Program-made: the position numbers and the translations under genes
Shown: positions 26,501 through 38,500 of the stretch, one piece after another
Layout of the letters: every line of letters begins with the position of its first letter
Numbering within the stretch: the stretch's first letter is position 1
Assembly (NCBI RefSeq): GCF_031877795.1
Contig: NC_133970.1
Span: forward strand, 47,498,828-47,562,827
Length of the DNA: 64,000 nt
Source of the DNA: Strix aluco
Taxonomy: Eukaryota; Chordata; Aves; Strigiformes; Strigidae
Direction of reading: 5' to 3'
Notes under the pieces: model-generated
Seen by the model: the letters and a program-made list of their open reading frames with translations, nothing else
What the model was told of the DNA's origin: nothing
Database searches by the model: none

Positions 26501-29500
26501 TGTAACCATTCTCCCAATCGATACCATGTGGGGTTTGAGGAATCTTCAATGTCTATTTTCCTAATTTTTGTCAATTCATCCACCCTTTGATTCCAATTTG
26601 TAGCTGGTTTATTGTCATTAGCATGAGCTTTTACCCATCCTATTTGGAATGGTGTTTTTCTGGCCATGGTTAATAGTAATTGCCAGTCTTCAGTTCTCCA
26701 GATTGGTGATTTATTTATCTCCCAGTTTAGGGCTTCCCATTGACAAAGCCACTGTGTGGCACCTGCCCAGACAGCATAAGAGTCCACATAAATGTTTTTT
26801 GCTTCATTTTGTGCTGCCAAAACAACTGCTCTTAACTCTCCTACTTGAGCACTGCCTTCACCCTCTTCAATAACTTGTTTGCCTGTTTTGATTTCTAATG
26901 CAACAGCTTTATATTGCCATTTACCATCCACTCTTTTTGCCGAGGCATCAGAAAACCAGACACCCTCAGTTGGAGAATCTTCAGTGAAGGGAGGTGCATC
27001 TAAAATTGGTGAAGGTTTGAATGGTTGTTGTAATGCCGGGGGTCAGTGTTAATAGGCATTTGCAATTTAGAAACTTCTGTGTGTCCTTCAGTTAATTGCA
27101 TTTCATCTGTCACACCCACTAGATAGGCATACCAATTCCTAATTGTAGGGTTTTGTGCAATTCCCTCTGGGGGAGCAGTCCCTTTTAGGATTGTGTCTAA
27201 TAAATTAAAGGGACCTCTGGTCTGAACAGCTTGTTCTTGATGTATTTTCTCAACTTGTTTAATTGCACGGACTAGAGACAAAAGACCCTTTTCCCACTCT
27301 GAATATCTTTGTTCAGTCTCTTTAAATGCAGTTGAGCTAAACAGTAAAGGTCTCTTTGGCCCATCAGGGCCGATTTGAAATAAGTTACAATAAGTACCAT
27401 GTTCTGCAAAACCCCATTCTGCTATAATAGGGTCAGAGGATGAACAGGTCCTAGGGATTGATATGTTTTTAATTCCAGTATTAGAGTTTTAATTGCTTCT
27501 TCATGTTCTGAATCCCATCTCCACGATTTTCCTTTTCGTAAAAGTGAATAAAGTGGGCAGGCAATGATGGAGAATCCAGGCACATGTTTTCTCCAATATC
27601 CTAAAGTGCCCATTAGCTGCTGTAATTCTTTTCTAGATTGGGGCATTTCTGATTGTTCTATTTTATTTAGAGTATCTGGTGGGATTGCTGCACTTCCAGC
27701 AATCCACCAAGTGCCCAGGAATTTCACTTCTTTACTTGGTCCCTGACATTTTTCAGGTGGAATTTCAATTTTTGCTTCATGCAATGTTTGCCAAACTGTT
27801 GCTGCCACTTCTCCCACCTTGCCAGGAGAGGTTCCTCCAATTAGAATATCCTCTATATACTGATATAGTTTTACCTCTGCAGGGAGTGAAACTGTCTGTA
27901 AAAGTTCAGCAAGTGCAGCATGGGCAATTGTGGGTGAGTGTTTATATCCCTGTGGGAGTCTGTTAAAGGTATATTGGATACCTTCCCATGTAAACACGAA
28001 TTTTTCTTTATCTTTTTCCCTTAAAGGGACCGTGAAAAACATGTCTTTTACATGTAGCACTGCCATCCAAGGATGTGCGGCGGCTTGCAGTGTAGCGGTT
28101 AAAGTTGCAATGTTGGGGACTGCCGCTGTCAATGGGGCTGTACTGGCATTTAAACGCCGATAATCGACTGTTAAACGCCACCTCCCGTCTGGTTTACGGA
28201 CTGGCCAAACAGGAGAAGTGTATGGGGAGTGAGTTCGGGAAATAATCTGTCGTTTTTCTAAGTCCGCAATTACTTCAGAAATTCCAGTTCGTGCTGTAGC
28301 AGAAATTGGATACTGTGGGACGTTAGTGATTTTTGATTTGGGAAGTGCTGGAGCTGCATGGAGTACACGCACTGTGGCAGTTTGTTGATTTTTATTAGGG
28401 CTGGGGTTGGCAATTGAACCAAAAGACCACAGACTGCCGTCTGGCAAACGCCAGGTCCGGCCGTTCAATGCGTCAAAACCCAGGATATTTTCATAATGCT
28501 CCTTGATCGCAAAGCGAAGAGATGTTACACGTTTTGCACCAGGGAGCCGTAAATTAACCTTTGCTGTCTGGCACACAGTGCTAATTCCTGTGACTCCGGT
28601 AATTTTAACCTTTCGCCGGCCAGGTCGTATGCCTAGCTTATTGGCATCTCGCTGTGTAATTATTGAAATTTGTGCACCAGTATCAATTAAAAATTTTATT
28701 AATTGTTGTTGAGGACCAACTGGAATTAAAATGTAAGGGCCGTTCTCATTTATCCACTGATAAGCTTCTACTTGCTGGACTGGCAGGCCCAATTGCTGTC
28801 CGGACCTTATCAGTTTTTTGATCTTGTGTTTTGCAACTGATCCTCTTGAGGGAGGAAAGGGTTATCTTTGTTGTTTTTTTTTTTTTTCTGGGAGCTAGGG
28901 ACGGGGGGGTTGGAGCATTTGAAGCGATACCTTTTTGAAATGCCTGAATTAGACTCAGAATGACGCCGGTAGGCTGTCTCTGAATCGCGGCTCTAGGAAT
29001 TCCTAGTGACAATGCTTGCTTCCACAGTTCATTTCTCCACTCCTGACCCCTAGATTGTCGGTCAGAGGGGTTTTGTTCCTGAGAATTATTTTGATGCAAT
29101 TGTTTAATTTGCCTAACAGTGCGACCTATATTTTTTGTTTCATTGGGAATTTCATTCCATCCCATTTCTCGGGCATGATTTACAGTTTCATGCACTAAAG
29201 TTGCCCAAGTGGGTAATACTCTTGGTTCTAATTCTTCTTCCCCACTATTTCCAACAGTTTGTGTTAGATTTACCAATTCATTATAATTTAAGTCTCTCTG
29301 GATCTCATCCCGTTTTGCAATGAGAAAAGGTTTGAGCATGGCAGGGGCTCCTTTTATCAGTACTTTAAGTATAGCAGGAGCTACAGTTGCCGAAAGAGGA
29401 ACATCAGTAGGCTGACGCTGATGCATGGCTTGAATACAGGCAGCCTTTGTAAAAGCTGTGGAGAGCTCATTTAGAGATTTGATAGGTATTAACAGAGGTT

Positions 29501-32500
29501 CTCCTCTCTCTAAGGCATCAATGCCACCAGCCCAATATGCCACTCTGCTTGTTAGTGAGTGGGGGTCATTCGGGGGGTTGGGACCAGCATCCAAAAAGAC
29601 ACCAGGACCCAAATAACCACTGGCTTCATCGCCATCTAGTAACAGTCTCTCATCTCCCCCGTTTAGAGACACTGTCCATAGGTATTCAGTTTCAGTTTCT
29701 CCAGGCTTACAGCCGTAACGATCTTGTAAATGGGCTATTTGAATTGGATCAAAGGGGGTTGTTTTGCTGATGCGACTTCTCACACCACCCCGAGGTCCTG
29801 TTGCTTCTTCTGTTTTAATAATTGGTCTGATTGCGAGTGGGGGGGACTCAGGCGGTTGGAAAGAATTATTTTCGTCTGAGTTGGTATTATTTGAATCACT
29901 CCAAATATTACCATCCCAGTCTTCAGGGGACACAATTAATTTTCTGATTTGAACTATATCGGGGGGGGGGGTTGGAGACTGCATTAGCATCATTTCAACG
30001 CGTTCCCCCAGGTTTTTTTGTTTTCATTGCTATTCCTTAACTTGTTTCTGCAGCTGTTCTATTTTAATTGATAACAGCATCACGGTGGATTTGCACCCTG
30101 TGCCCTGAAGTAATTCACTACTTGGTGCTGAAAGTTAATAATCAGTTTATCTTTATTTGCATATAGTATTGCAGTCTTTCTACTTTGTCTAGACCTTGCC
30201 TGGAAGTAGGTTCCTTTTATAGTGACTTTTAGACAGGCTGGCTGATCTGCAGAAAGATTCAGAAGATTTTGGCCTTGGAATAGCTGATTACCATGCATGA
30301 CTATCCTAGAAAAAGAAAGAAATCAATTTGTATAGATTGAACTTCAGTCTCACTGACTGAAGTATTTATGTTCTTAGATGTCCACTAGAACACTCCTACT
30401 AAAATATGTGTCTGAGAGTTGAGGTTCTTTTGATGTTTTATGGGGTTTTTTTTTCTGTTTGGTGGGGTGGTTTTTTTTGTGTGGTTTGCTTGCTTGTTTT
30501 TGTTTGTTTGTTTGTTTTCTTCCTGTGTACTCAAGCTAGAGGGGCAAATCATTTGAGGGCCTTCTAAAGGACAGTGTGTTACTTAATACTTTCAAACTCC
30601 ATCTCTGTAGGTCTTCAAAATCTTCTTTCTTTTTACCTAGCTAGTAAATTTAGGAAAATACATTATGACAACAATTATTTTTAGGAAAGATTGCCTTGGT
30701 GCAAGCAAAATACTTTCAAAATCTGTCTGAAGAAATACGTTTTGGTTATATGTTGAAATTAAATCTGTAGAAACCTGTGCTGTGTAGGGCTGCTTAAGTT
30801 ATGACTCTTTCACATTTGATGTAAACATTGGTGCTATAACATCTTTAGTGAGCGGTGCATATCATTACTTAAGGTGCAAATTTGTCTATTAGGTATCAAG
30901 ACATTGTTTTGAGGACTCATGCTTATGTATTGGCAGTCTAGCAGAGGAGGAAATACTCTCCACCTGTTAATTTTCTTGAAAATTGTAACTAATCCAGAAT
31001 ACCTTTTCAGGATTAACATTGTGATCAGCTGTTTTGACAAATGACATGTCGTATACAGGTCTTGGTTATATATCGTTTCAGGGATATACAAACTGTTCTT
31101 TAAAAAACAGAAGAAAAAAAATTGGTTTGTGGCTTTTTCAGATTAATATATTGTATACATCTGCTGGCAGGGTGAAGGTTTGCCTTCTAGGCTGTACAGG
31201 TGAATATCTCAAAAACAGAAAATGCAGAATATTTTTCTTTAAAAATAGATTTTTTTATTTTAAATGAGTAGGTAGTAGCTGCATGTCAAATGGTGAAGTC
31301 TATCTGCTGCTAAACAATTGTTTGTCCCCCTTGTTTTCTTCTTTGTAGTCTGAGGTTAGCTTTACTAAATGAAGCAAAAGAGGTACGAGCAGCAGGATTG
31401 AGAGCCCTCCGTTATCTCATTCGAGACTCCAGTATTCTCCAGAAGGTGCTAAAGTTGAAAGTGGATTACTTGATAGCCAGGTAATTTTCCTTTCCTTTCT
31501 TGTTGTAAATTGTACAGTTGTAAATCAGTTGGGGTTTTTTTGTGGTTGAGACAGGTGAGAAAAGGTGTATTTCATATCTTCTTACATTCTTGATATTTAA
31601 CTTTATAAAAGTGATTTTTCTTCAGTATGAATAATGTCCCTCTTTAAAAAGAGGGATAATACATCACACCAGCTAATCAAAATAAAATGGTGTCGTAATA
31701 GATACTATGAGTAATTACAAAATTAGACAAATTATAGATGTTTTTGAATTGTAAATGCCACTAATAAATTAATCTGCAGTGTTATCAGAAGGGTGAAACC
31801 TCAGTAATTTTCATGTCTTAAGTTTGTTTTGTGGGAGTTATTTTGATTCTTTGTATTATCATAGTGCTTCGGAGCCTCTAGTACAAAGTCGGGGAAAAAA
31901 AGTAATTCATGCCCAAGAAATTGTAATCTTAAGTATAACCCATGACACAACAGAAGAATACCAAAAGGTGTACTAATAATGAGATAATAAAATCAGTATC
32001 ATGAGTAGATCTAAATATTATAATTTCTAGTGCTTCCTTTGTTAAAATCTTGATGGATTTAATATACTGATATATAGGTGTGTGTTTCTGTTTATAAATA
32101 TAGACGCATAGGAAGTTTTAGTGTGCTGCTTAATTTTGTTGGAGCAAAGGGACTTTTCTGATTTGAAAACATACACAAAACTTTAGTTTCTTTTGAAATT
32201 ACAAATGCAGCTAGTTCAGAAAATATTTGTTGAAGCCATTATGCCTTGTCACTGTATATTTAAGAATGTTCTAGTGATTTAATTATAATGAAGATAACTG
32301 GGAAAAAAAAAATTAAGCTAATTGACCAATCATGAGTATGCTTGCTGAAAGGCAGAATTTTTAAACAGTCATAATATTCTTCTGTTTATTTAGTTGCATA
32401 AATATGAATGCAAGATGTTAACAACACTAACTTTCACCTTAACTGTTATAAAGAAAACATGTTTTTTAACTTACTTTAGGTGTATTGACATACAGCAGAG

Positions 32501-35500
32501 TAATGAAGTAGAAAGAACGCAAGCGCTTCGATTAGTCAGAAAGGTAAAATTAACTATATATGGTCTTGTCAGCTATGCTGACTCCAAGTTTTTTCCATCA
32601 GCAGGTTTTTTTCCACACAGTCTCTAATATGTTACCTTACATTATCATGTGAGAAAAAATTATAGCTGATAATTCAAAAGAGAAAAGGAGGGGTGGTGCT
32701 GATATTTGTTTTGATTTTAATCTCTTACCACTGAGAATCTCGAGTGGGTTAGAAAAATCCTGCTAATTTTCCTTTGATAGAGATCAAACTGGACAAGATT
32801 TGGGAAAAATTATCAAATTATGAAAGGGTATAAGAACCATATCATTATGTTTCATCTAATGATTTAACTTTATTGTATAGTGTGTTTAAGCATCCGTAAA
32901 TCAAGGATGGGAGATTTTCTGCCATTTGAGAGATGAGATGAATTGCCATCACTGGAATAATCAGTTGAAGGAATGCTTCTAGCCTTATTGCTTTATTGAT
33001 AGAGGTTGATGCTATCCATAGTTCTTAGATACACGATAAGACGTAGTTAGTCTGATGGTTACTGTCCTGTGTACCCATGGATGTGAGATGAAAATGCAAC
33101 TACCGCAGCTTCAAACAAGCTCATCCTAGAGAAATTGGCATATACTGCTACTGAAGCTATTTTTTTCAGGCAATATAGTACTCTGCCTTTGTACTGGACT
33201 TTGCTATTCTTTATCTTGTTTACATTCTTCTACCTCTACTGAGCATCTTAGGAAAAACTACCAAAGACTCAAGTAAGGTTGGAAGAGTTGTTCTCCAGGA
33301 ACACTGTGTCTGTTTAATCTGTTTTGTGTGTATATGTATTTTTTATATATATATAGGTTGAAAATTTGGAAGCTTGATATGCAGTTTCTTTTCTTAAAAT
33401 GAGCTCACTTGGTTTCTTACAGAAGAGACAATATGCTTGATTAACAATTGTGCCAAAAAGAGTTTTAAAGCTAAAACACCCACCCCACCCACACAAACAA
33501 AAACCACAACCATAAAGGAATGGATTCTTGAGGAAGACACAATTTATAAAAGTTCTTTGCTAATCTGGTTTAAAAAAGAGCTTCAGTGTAGGGCCAGATT
33601 AACTTAAATCAGAAGATGGAATGGAAACACATTTATAATGAATTGGTTTTATTTAGGTTAGAAATTTGTCCTCAAATTCCTGGACTTTCTTGAGCATTTC
33701 CTAATTGAGCAAAGACTTCTGTCTTGCTTGAAAGAAACAAGAGGGAGCAAGAGAAATAAATCCATTAGTTTGAATTAATATTTATCTTTCAGGATCATTT
33801 TTTTTAAAAGATCATATGCCTGATAAGTGCCTTTTTTCCTCCATCATTGTACAAGGATGCTGTACATAGGATGTACATGCATGGAATATACATGCTTTAC
33901 AGGGATGCTGATGATTCTCGGATGCTGAGAACCATGTTGATGAATGATGTTTCCTAATATGTTTTGCTACCTAGAACTTACTTGTTTCTTAAAAGATGAT
34001 GTCAGACAAACAAAAAGCCACCCAACCTGGCTACAAGTAAAGTTAACACCTTTTTCATGTCCTGTCTGGGCTGCAGCAGTTAAGCATGCATTAGCACAAA
34101 GCAGTCAATACTTAAGAAACTCTCTCTCACAAAGGATGCTGTGACACATGTCCCAAATGGCACATTCTGTATTTTTACAATGTCTTTTTATTACCCTGTT
34201 CCTGCCCATTTCCTATCTCTTCACATCTCCCACAAGGTCTCAGACTCAGTAGTTTGATACCAGGATTCCTAAAAGATTATATGAAGGTCTTAAGAGAGGA
34301 GAATGAATGGCAAATATAACAATCAGATTTAATTAATTTGTGCAGGAGATAATTTACTATGAGCTGTGGAAGAGCTGAACTGGGTTTCACCAGCATCTCA
34401 GAACTACTGTTTTCTGTTCCGAAGTATGGATGCAATTCTTTAACTTCATCTTTTATAGCAAAAATGCCCATGTAAGAATAGCATAGATATAAAACTTTAA
34501 AACATTCTCTCACTTTTTTCTGTTTTCATAGAGTAAAAGAACAAAATGTAAAATATTAACCCTGTTTTATGAATTTATAAAAGGCACTCTAATGATAAAC
34601 TTGTTTAAAAAGCAGTGCAGATTAGTGTAGGAAGAGAAAAGAAAAACAACTTTAAACTTTTTGAACTTACTTTCTGATTTTTTTTTTGAAGACTTTGCTC
34701 ATATTCTCTTTTGACTGTACTCAGTGGGACAGTGTTTAGTACTATCACCTCTACATTTCCTAATAAGAGCTTTGTACTTCAGCAGTGTCGTCTTTAGCAA
34801 CACTTCAGAAAGTGTTTCTCCATCTAATAGAATTCATTCTGCTCATTTTTTAATAATTTAATAGGCAGAAAGTTTTATCTTCAAAGCAGAAGTCAGAGTG
34901 AGGTATAATATGAACCACCTTCTTTGTTCCCCCTTTTTTTTTTTAAAGGAATCTTTAAAGACCAAATTCACAGTCTTTGTTACTTCATCATAGCTGCTTG
35001 TAAGTAGCCTTGCATCATCTGTCCTTGGTCTTTAGATTTACGTTTCAATATGTAGAGCAGAATGAAAGCAAATGGATTGTTATTATTTGTATTTATTCAA
35101 CTAAAATAATTGGGAATGGATATTAAAAGAAAGAAATCTTTCCTTCTCATGTCTTAAAACCAAAGAAAACAAGGAAGCAAAAGATCCTTAAGAGGCTGCT
35201 TGTGTCCTCACCCCTAAGTATGTGTCAATGTCAGTAGGAAAAAAGGTTATAATTTTGTGGAGCAGATTGGTACACCCATTTTATTGCTAATTCTTGTTAC
35301 TTCGTGCCATTGTAAAAGTGAAAGGCTGCATGGGTGGGGAAGAGTTTGGGTTTTATTTAGAGTCCTATCTTAAAGCTTCTTGTTTTGTGGGTGACAACAT
35401 TATGTATGACAAGTTTATCTCAAAAACAGGTCTTAAAAATGAAATAGTAAAGACATTCAAATATATTTGTCATAATGTTTTAATATTCTCTGCAAAGAGG

Positions 35501-38500
35501 GGGGAAAAAGTAATCCTCTGAACAAATATCTATAGAGCATCTAAGGGAGCTGTAAAATGAATATAGGACAAAGCAATTTTTGAAAAATAATGGAGATAAG
35601 CCTGCTTTTGTTGGAAACAAAAGGGATATTAAATTAAACCTTGGTTAGGCACTCTTCAATTAAAAAATAAAACCAATTTGTAATAAATTCGAGACAGAAG
35701 AACAGATTTTAACAGCCAATGCTTCTTTACACTTCTGAAGAGCTCCTGTGCTATGGAAATCCTCAGATGCTAGTTTAGGACAAGCAGAATTTATACCAGA
35801 TTAAAGGAGCAAGACCCTGTGCACACCTTAAAGGCAAAAAAATAAAAACCCCTCCACCCCCCAAATGAGACTTTGACTACAAAGGCTGAGTAATGTTTTT
35901 TCATAGCTTGCTAAAATGAAATATACATATCCTGTATACTATGGAACATGAACATCACTAAAGTTAAACAGATGTATTACTAAGGGGAAATAGTGGTGGT
36001 TTTTTTTTTTTTTTGTCTGACTGCTTAAAAAGGGAACAACGTAATTTGTTATAGCCCGCTCAACCATGTCACATTTTTTTCTATTAGTAGAGATGTTAAA
36101 AAATGCTCAATATCCACTAAACATCAAAAACTTTTTAAGTTTAATGCGTTTAAAGTGTGTGTGTGTTTTGACACATAGCTGTATAACTTATGATGAAGTT
36201 GTATTACACTGCAGTTTTAGGAAGATCAGATACTATACAAGAGAATATAGGGGTGTTGCTGGCAGTTGCTTTCCAAATACTATAGCAGCTTCTGTAGTTG
36301 GCTGTCCCTTTTTGTAGTCTGCAGCAGCCTAAGGATCTCTAGAAAACAAGAGAGTTTAGTCTTGGCTAATTAAAAAGTTGAATAGGTATTGAAGATAGAT
36401 ATCTGGTGCAGTATGAATGAATCTTCTAGAAGAGTTTGTAATCTACTCTGTGGATAGTGTTCTCTGTTGATAAAGAAATTCTTGGAAAAAATCTAAAGAA
36501 GGTAGCAGTAGTTCTCTCTGCAAGTCAAGGGGTTTTTACCCTTATTATAATAAAATAATATAAAATTAAAAAACTGAAGCAGGAAGAGAATGGTAAATCA
36601 ACAAATGAAGAATTTCAAGAACAAAAGAAAGTGTTTTGAGGATTTGCAAGATAAAACCAAGTAATATATGGAGTGCTCTGGTAGTATCTAGGAAACAAAA
36701 TGCCAGTGAATCTATGAATATAGTTAGAGAAATATTATGAAGAAACCAGATGGCTTTTTCTTTTACTTTTGGCAGATGATCACTGTGAATGCTTCATTGT
36801 TCCCCAGTTCTATTACTAATTCTTTGATAGCAGTTGGAAATGATGGTCTTCAAGAAAGAGACAGAATGGTTCGAGTGTGTATAGCCATTATCTGTGAACT
36901 AGGTAAGATAACTGAAAGCTAATTAAGAAAAATTTTGATGTGGTTGTCATCAGTCTTCTAAGAGATGCTCTTCTGTGGGTTCATATTAAATAGATTGTAT
37001 TCAAATGATTAAGGGTATTTGTTTAATAATGAATGAATCGGACATTAAATGTTCTTAATGTCCCTTTTGTATATTTTAGTCATCAGTTTGATATAAAACA
37101 AAATCACTTCAACTTAAGAGATTTTGATTTTTAAGTGAAGTACCTGAAGATTTCAGGTACTGTGCTTTTCTTTAAGACTTGCCAACTTTTGCATTACCTT
37201 AAAAATGTTTCCCTGCTGCAGCTGATGTTTCTAAAACTAATGAATTGCAAGTGGGGAAAGTTCTATACATGAGGTGCTGACAAATGTACAAGTGTTCAGA
37301 GAACTACAAAACATTTTCTTTTAAAAATGTTTACAGTGGGTACTGTGGTTAGCTGGCTTCTGAAAGTCAGTATTTTTGTCCATGTAAAGGCTTATCTAGA
37401 CAGTGATTTATGCTAACTCCCTATACTTGTATGTGGGTGCTGATTTTTAAAGGTTTTTTTTTCAGTTTTGTATCAATTAATGAGAAATAACTTCAGCGAC
37501 GTTTTCAAGAAACAAACTTGTGGTTTAAAGAACTGAACAATCTGTTACTCATTTAAATTCTAGTATAAATATTTTATTCATGTCAGTCTAGTGAAGTACA
37601 AAACCTTTTTGCAGGGAATTCCAGACACTACTGTATGGAAACTTGGTTGGAAGTAAGCTGGGAAATTGCTGTACAGTGGTGACTGACTGACTAGTATTTT
37701 TATTGATGATAAATTAATCATAAATCGCAATTTATTGCTAATGTCAGTCATTAAAAACTTTATTGTGTGCCTCAGCAGTGTTCAGGAAGAAAAAGATATA
37801 TGTACTAAACAGACTAGAAGTTTGTCCTATTGGAAGTCATGAAATGTTTTCTTTCCTATCACTGGCTGAAGTGACATGTTTTTCTTTATTTAGCACTTCA
37901 GAATCCCGAAGTGGTGGCTCGTCGGGGTGGTTTAAGTACCATCTTGAAAAATGTGATTGATTGTCAGCTAAACCGAGTAAATGAGGCTCTGATAACTACA
38001 GTTTTGCACCTCATTAATCATCCAAAGACCAGACAGTATGTGCGAGCAGATGTAGAGTTAGAGGTGGGTTCAGTTTTACTTGTTTAGTGACAGAAGTTAA
38101 ACATTGTATCGCTAATGAAAATGTTTAATTTTCACTGCAGATTTCACCCTCTGTATTAGTGCAAAATGTTGGAAATGCAACATTTTAGGCTAAGAGCCTA
38201 ACGATTCATAAAGCAGGAATAACATGACAGATTGGAATGGGACTGAGGAAAGGGCAATACCTGTTAACTATTCTCATGTGAAAGTAATGCATGTCTTTCT
38301 TTTGTTTAGCGAATTTTAGCTCCTTACACAGATTTTCACTACAGGCATAATCCAGACACAGCAGAAGGACAACTCAAGTAAGTGTTAGTGCTGCTGCTTA
38401 TGCTACCAGTTGTGTTCATGGTACTGGAATTAAACTATTTTTCTTTGCAAAGTGACAAAATAAAAGCAGTTAGCTAATAAAACTATTTGAAGTTGAATAT

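Larger units (their letters stand above)
21178..30298 (-). mobile_element. env-bearing class III-like endogenous provirus, antisense, decayed
   Basis: Order on the minus strand: gag (30298-28746), protease-RT-RNase H-integrase (28866-25681), env (about 25440-22536), polypurine tract (22441-22433) and a 3' LTR (22432-21178). RT and thumb motifs ([29 protein letters not shown]) resemble ERV-L/class III pol; that assignment rests on pattern memory. All main genes carry disabling changes. No 5' LTR or primer-binding site is visible right of 30298, so the copy is 5'-truncated or was deleted on that side. Antisense to RICTOR within intron 4, as is common for retained intronic ERVs. Confidence 0.9.
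19313..31348 (+). other. RICTOR intron 4 (12 kb)
   Basis: The largest complete intron in the window. It contains a sense solo LTR at 20566-20969 and an antisense env-bearing provirus at 21178-30298, described separately. 19313-20560 and 30300-31348 are AT-rich and otherwise featureless apart from a (GTTT)n-like run near 30487-30521. Confidence 0.9.

Noticed and set aside
27422..28792. 456-aa protease-RT frame as a possibly functional domesticated gene
   Set aside because: Catalytic motif altered to YIED, frame stops before RNase H, and no promoter or splice arrangement suggests host use.
37139..37161. Perfect 10-bp hairpin as a small RNA gene
   Set aside because: Too short for a microRNA precursor, with no extended pairing outside the 10-bp arms.
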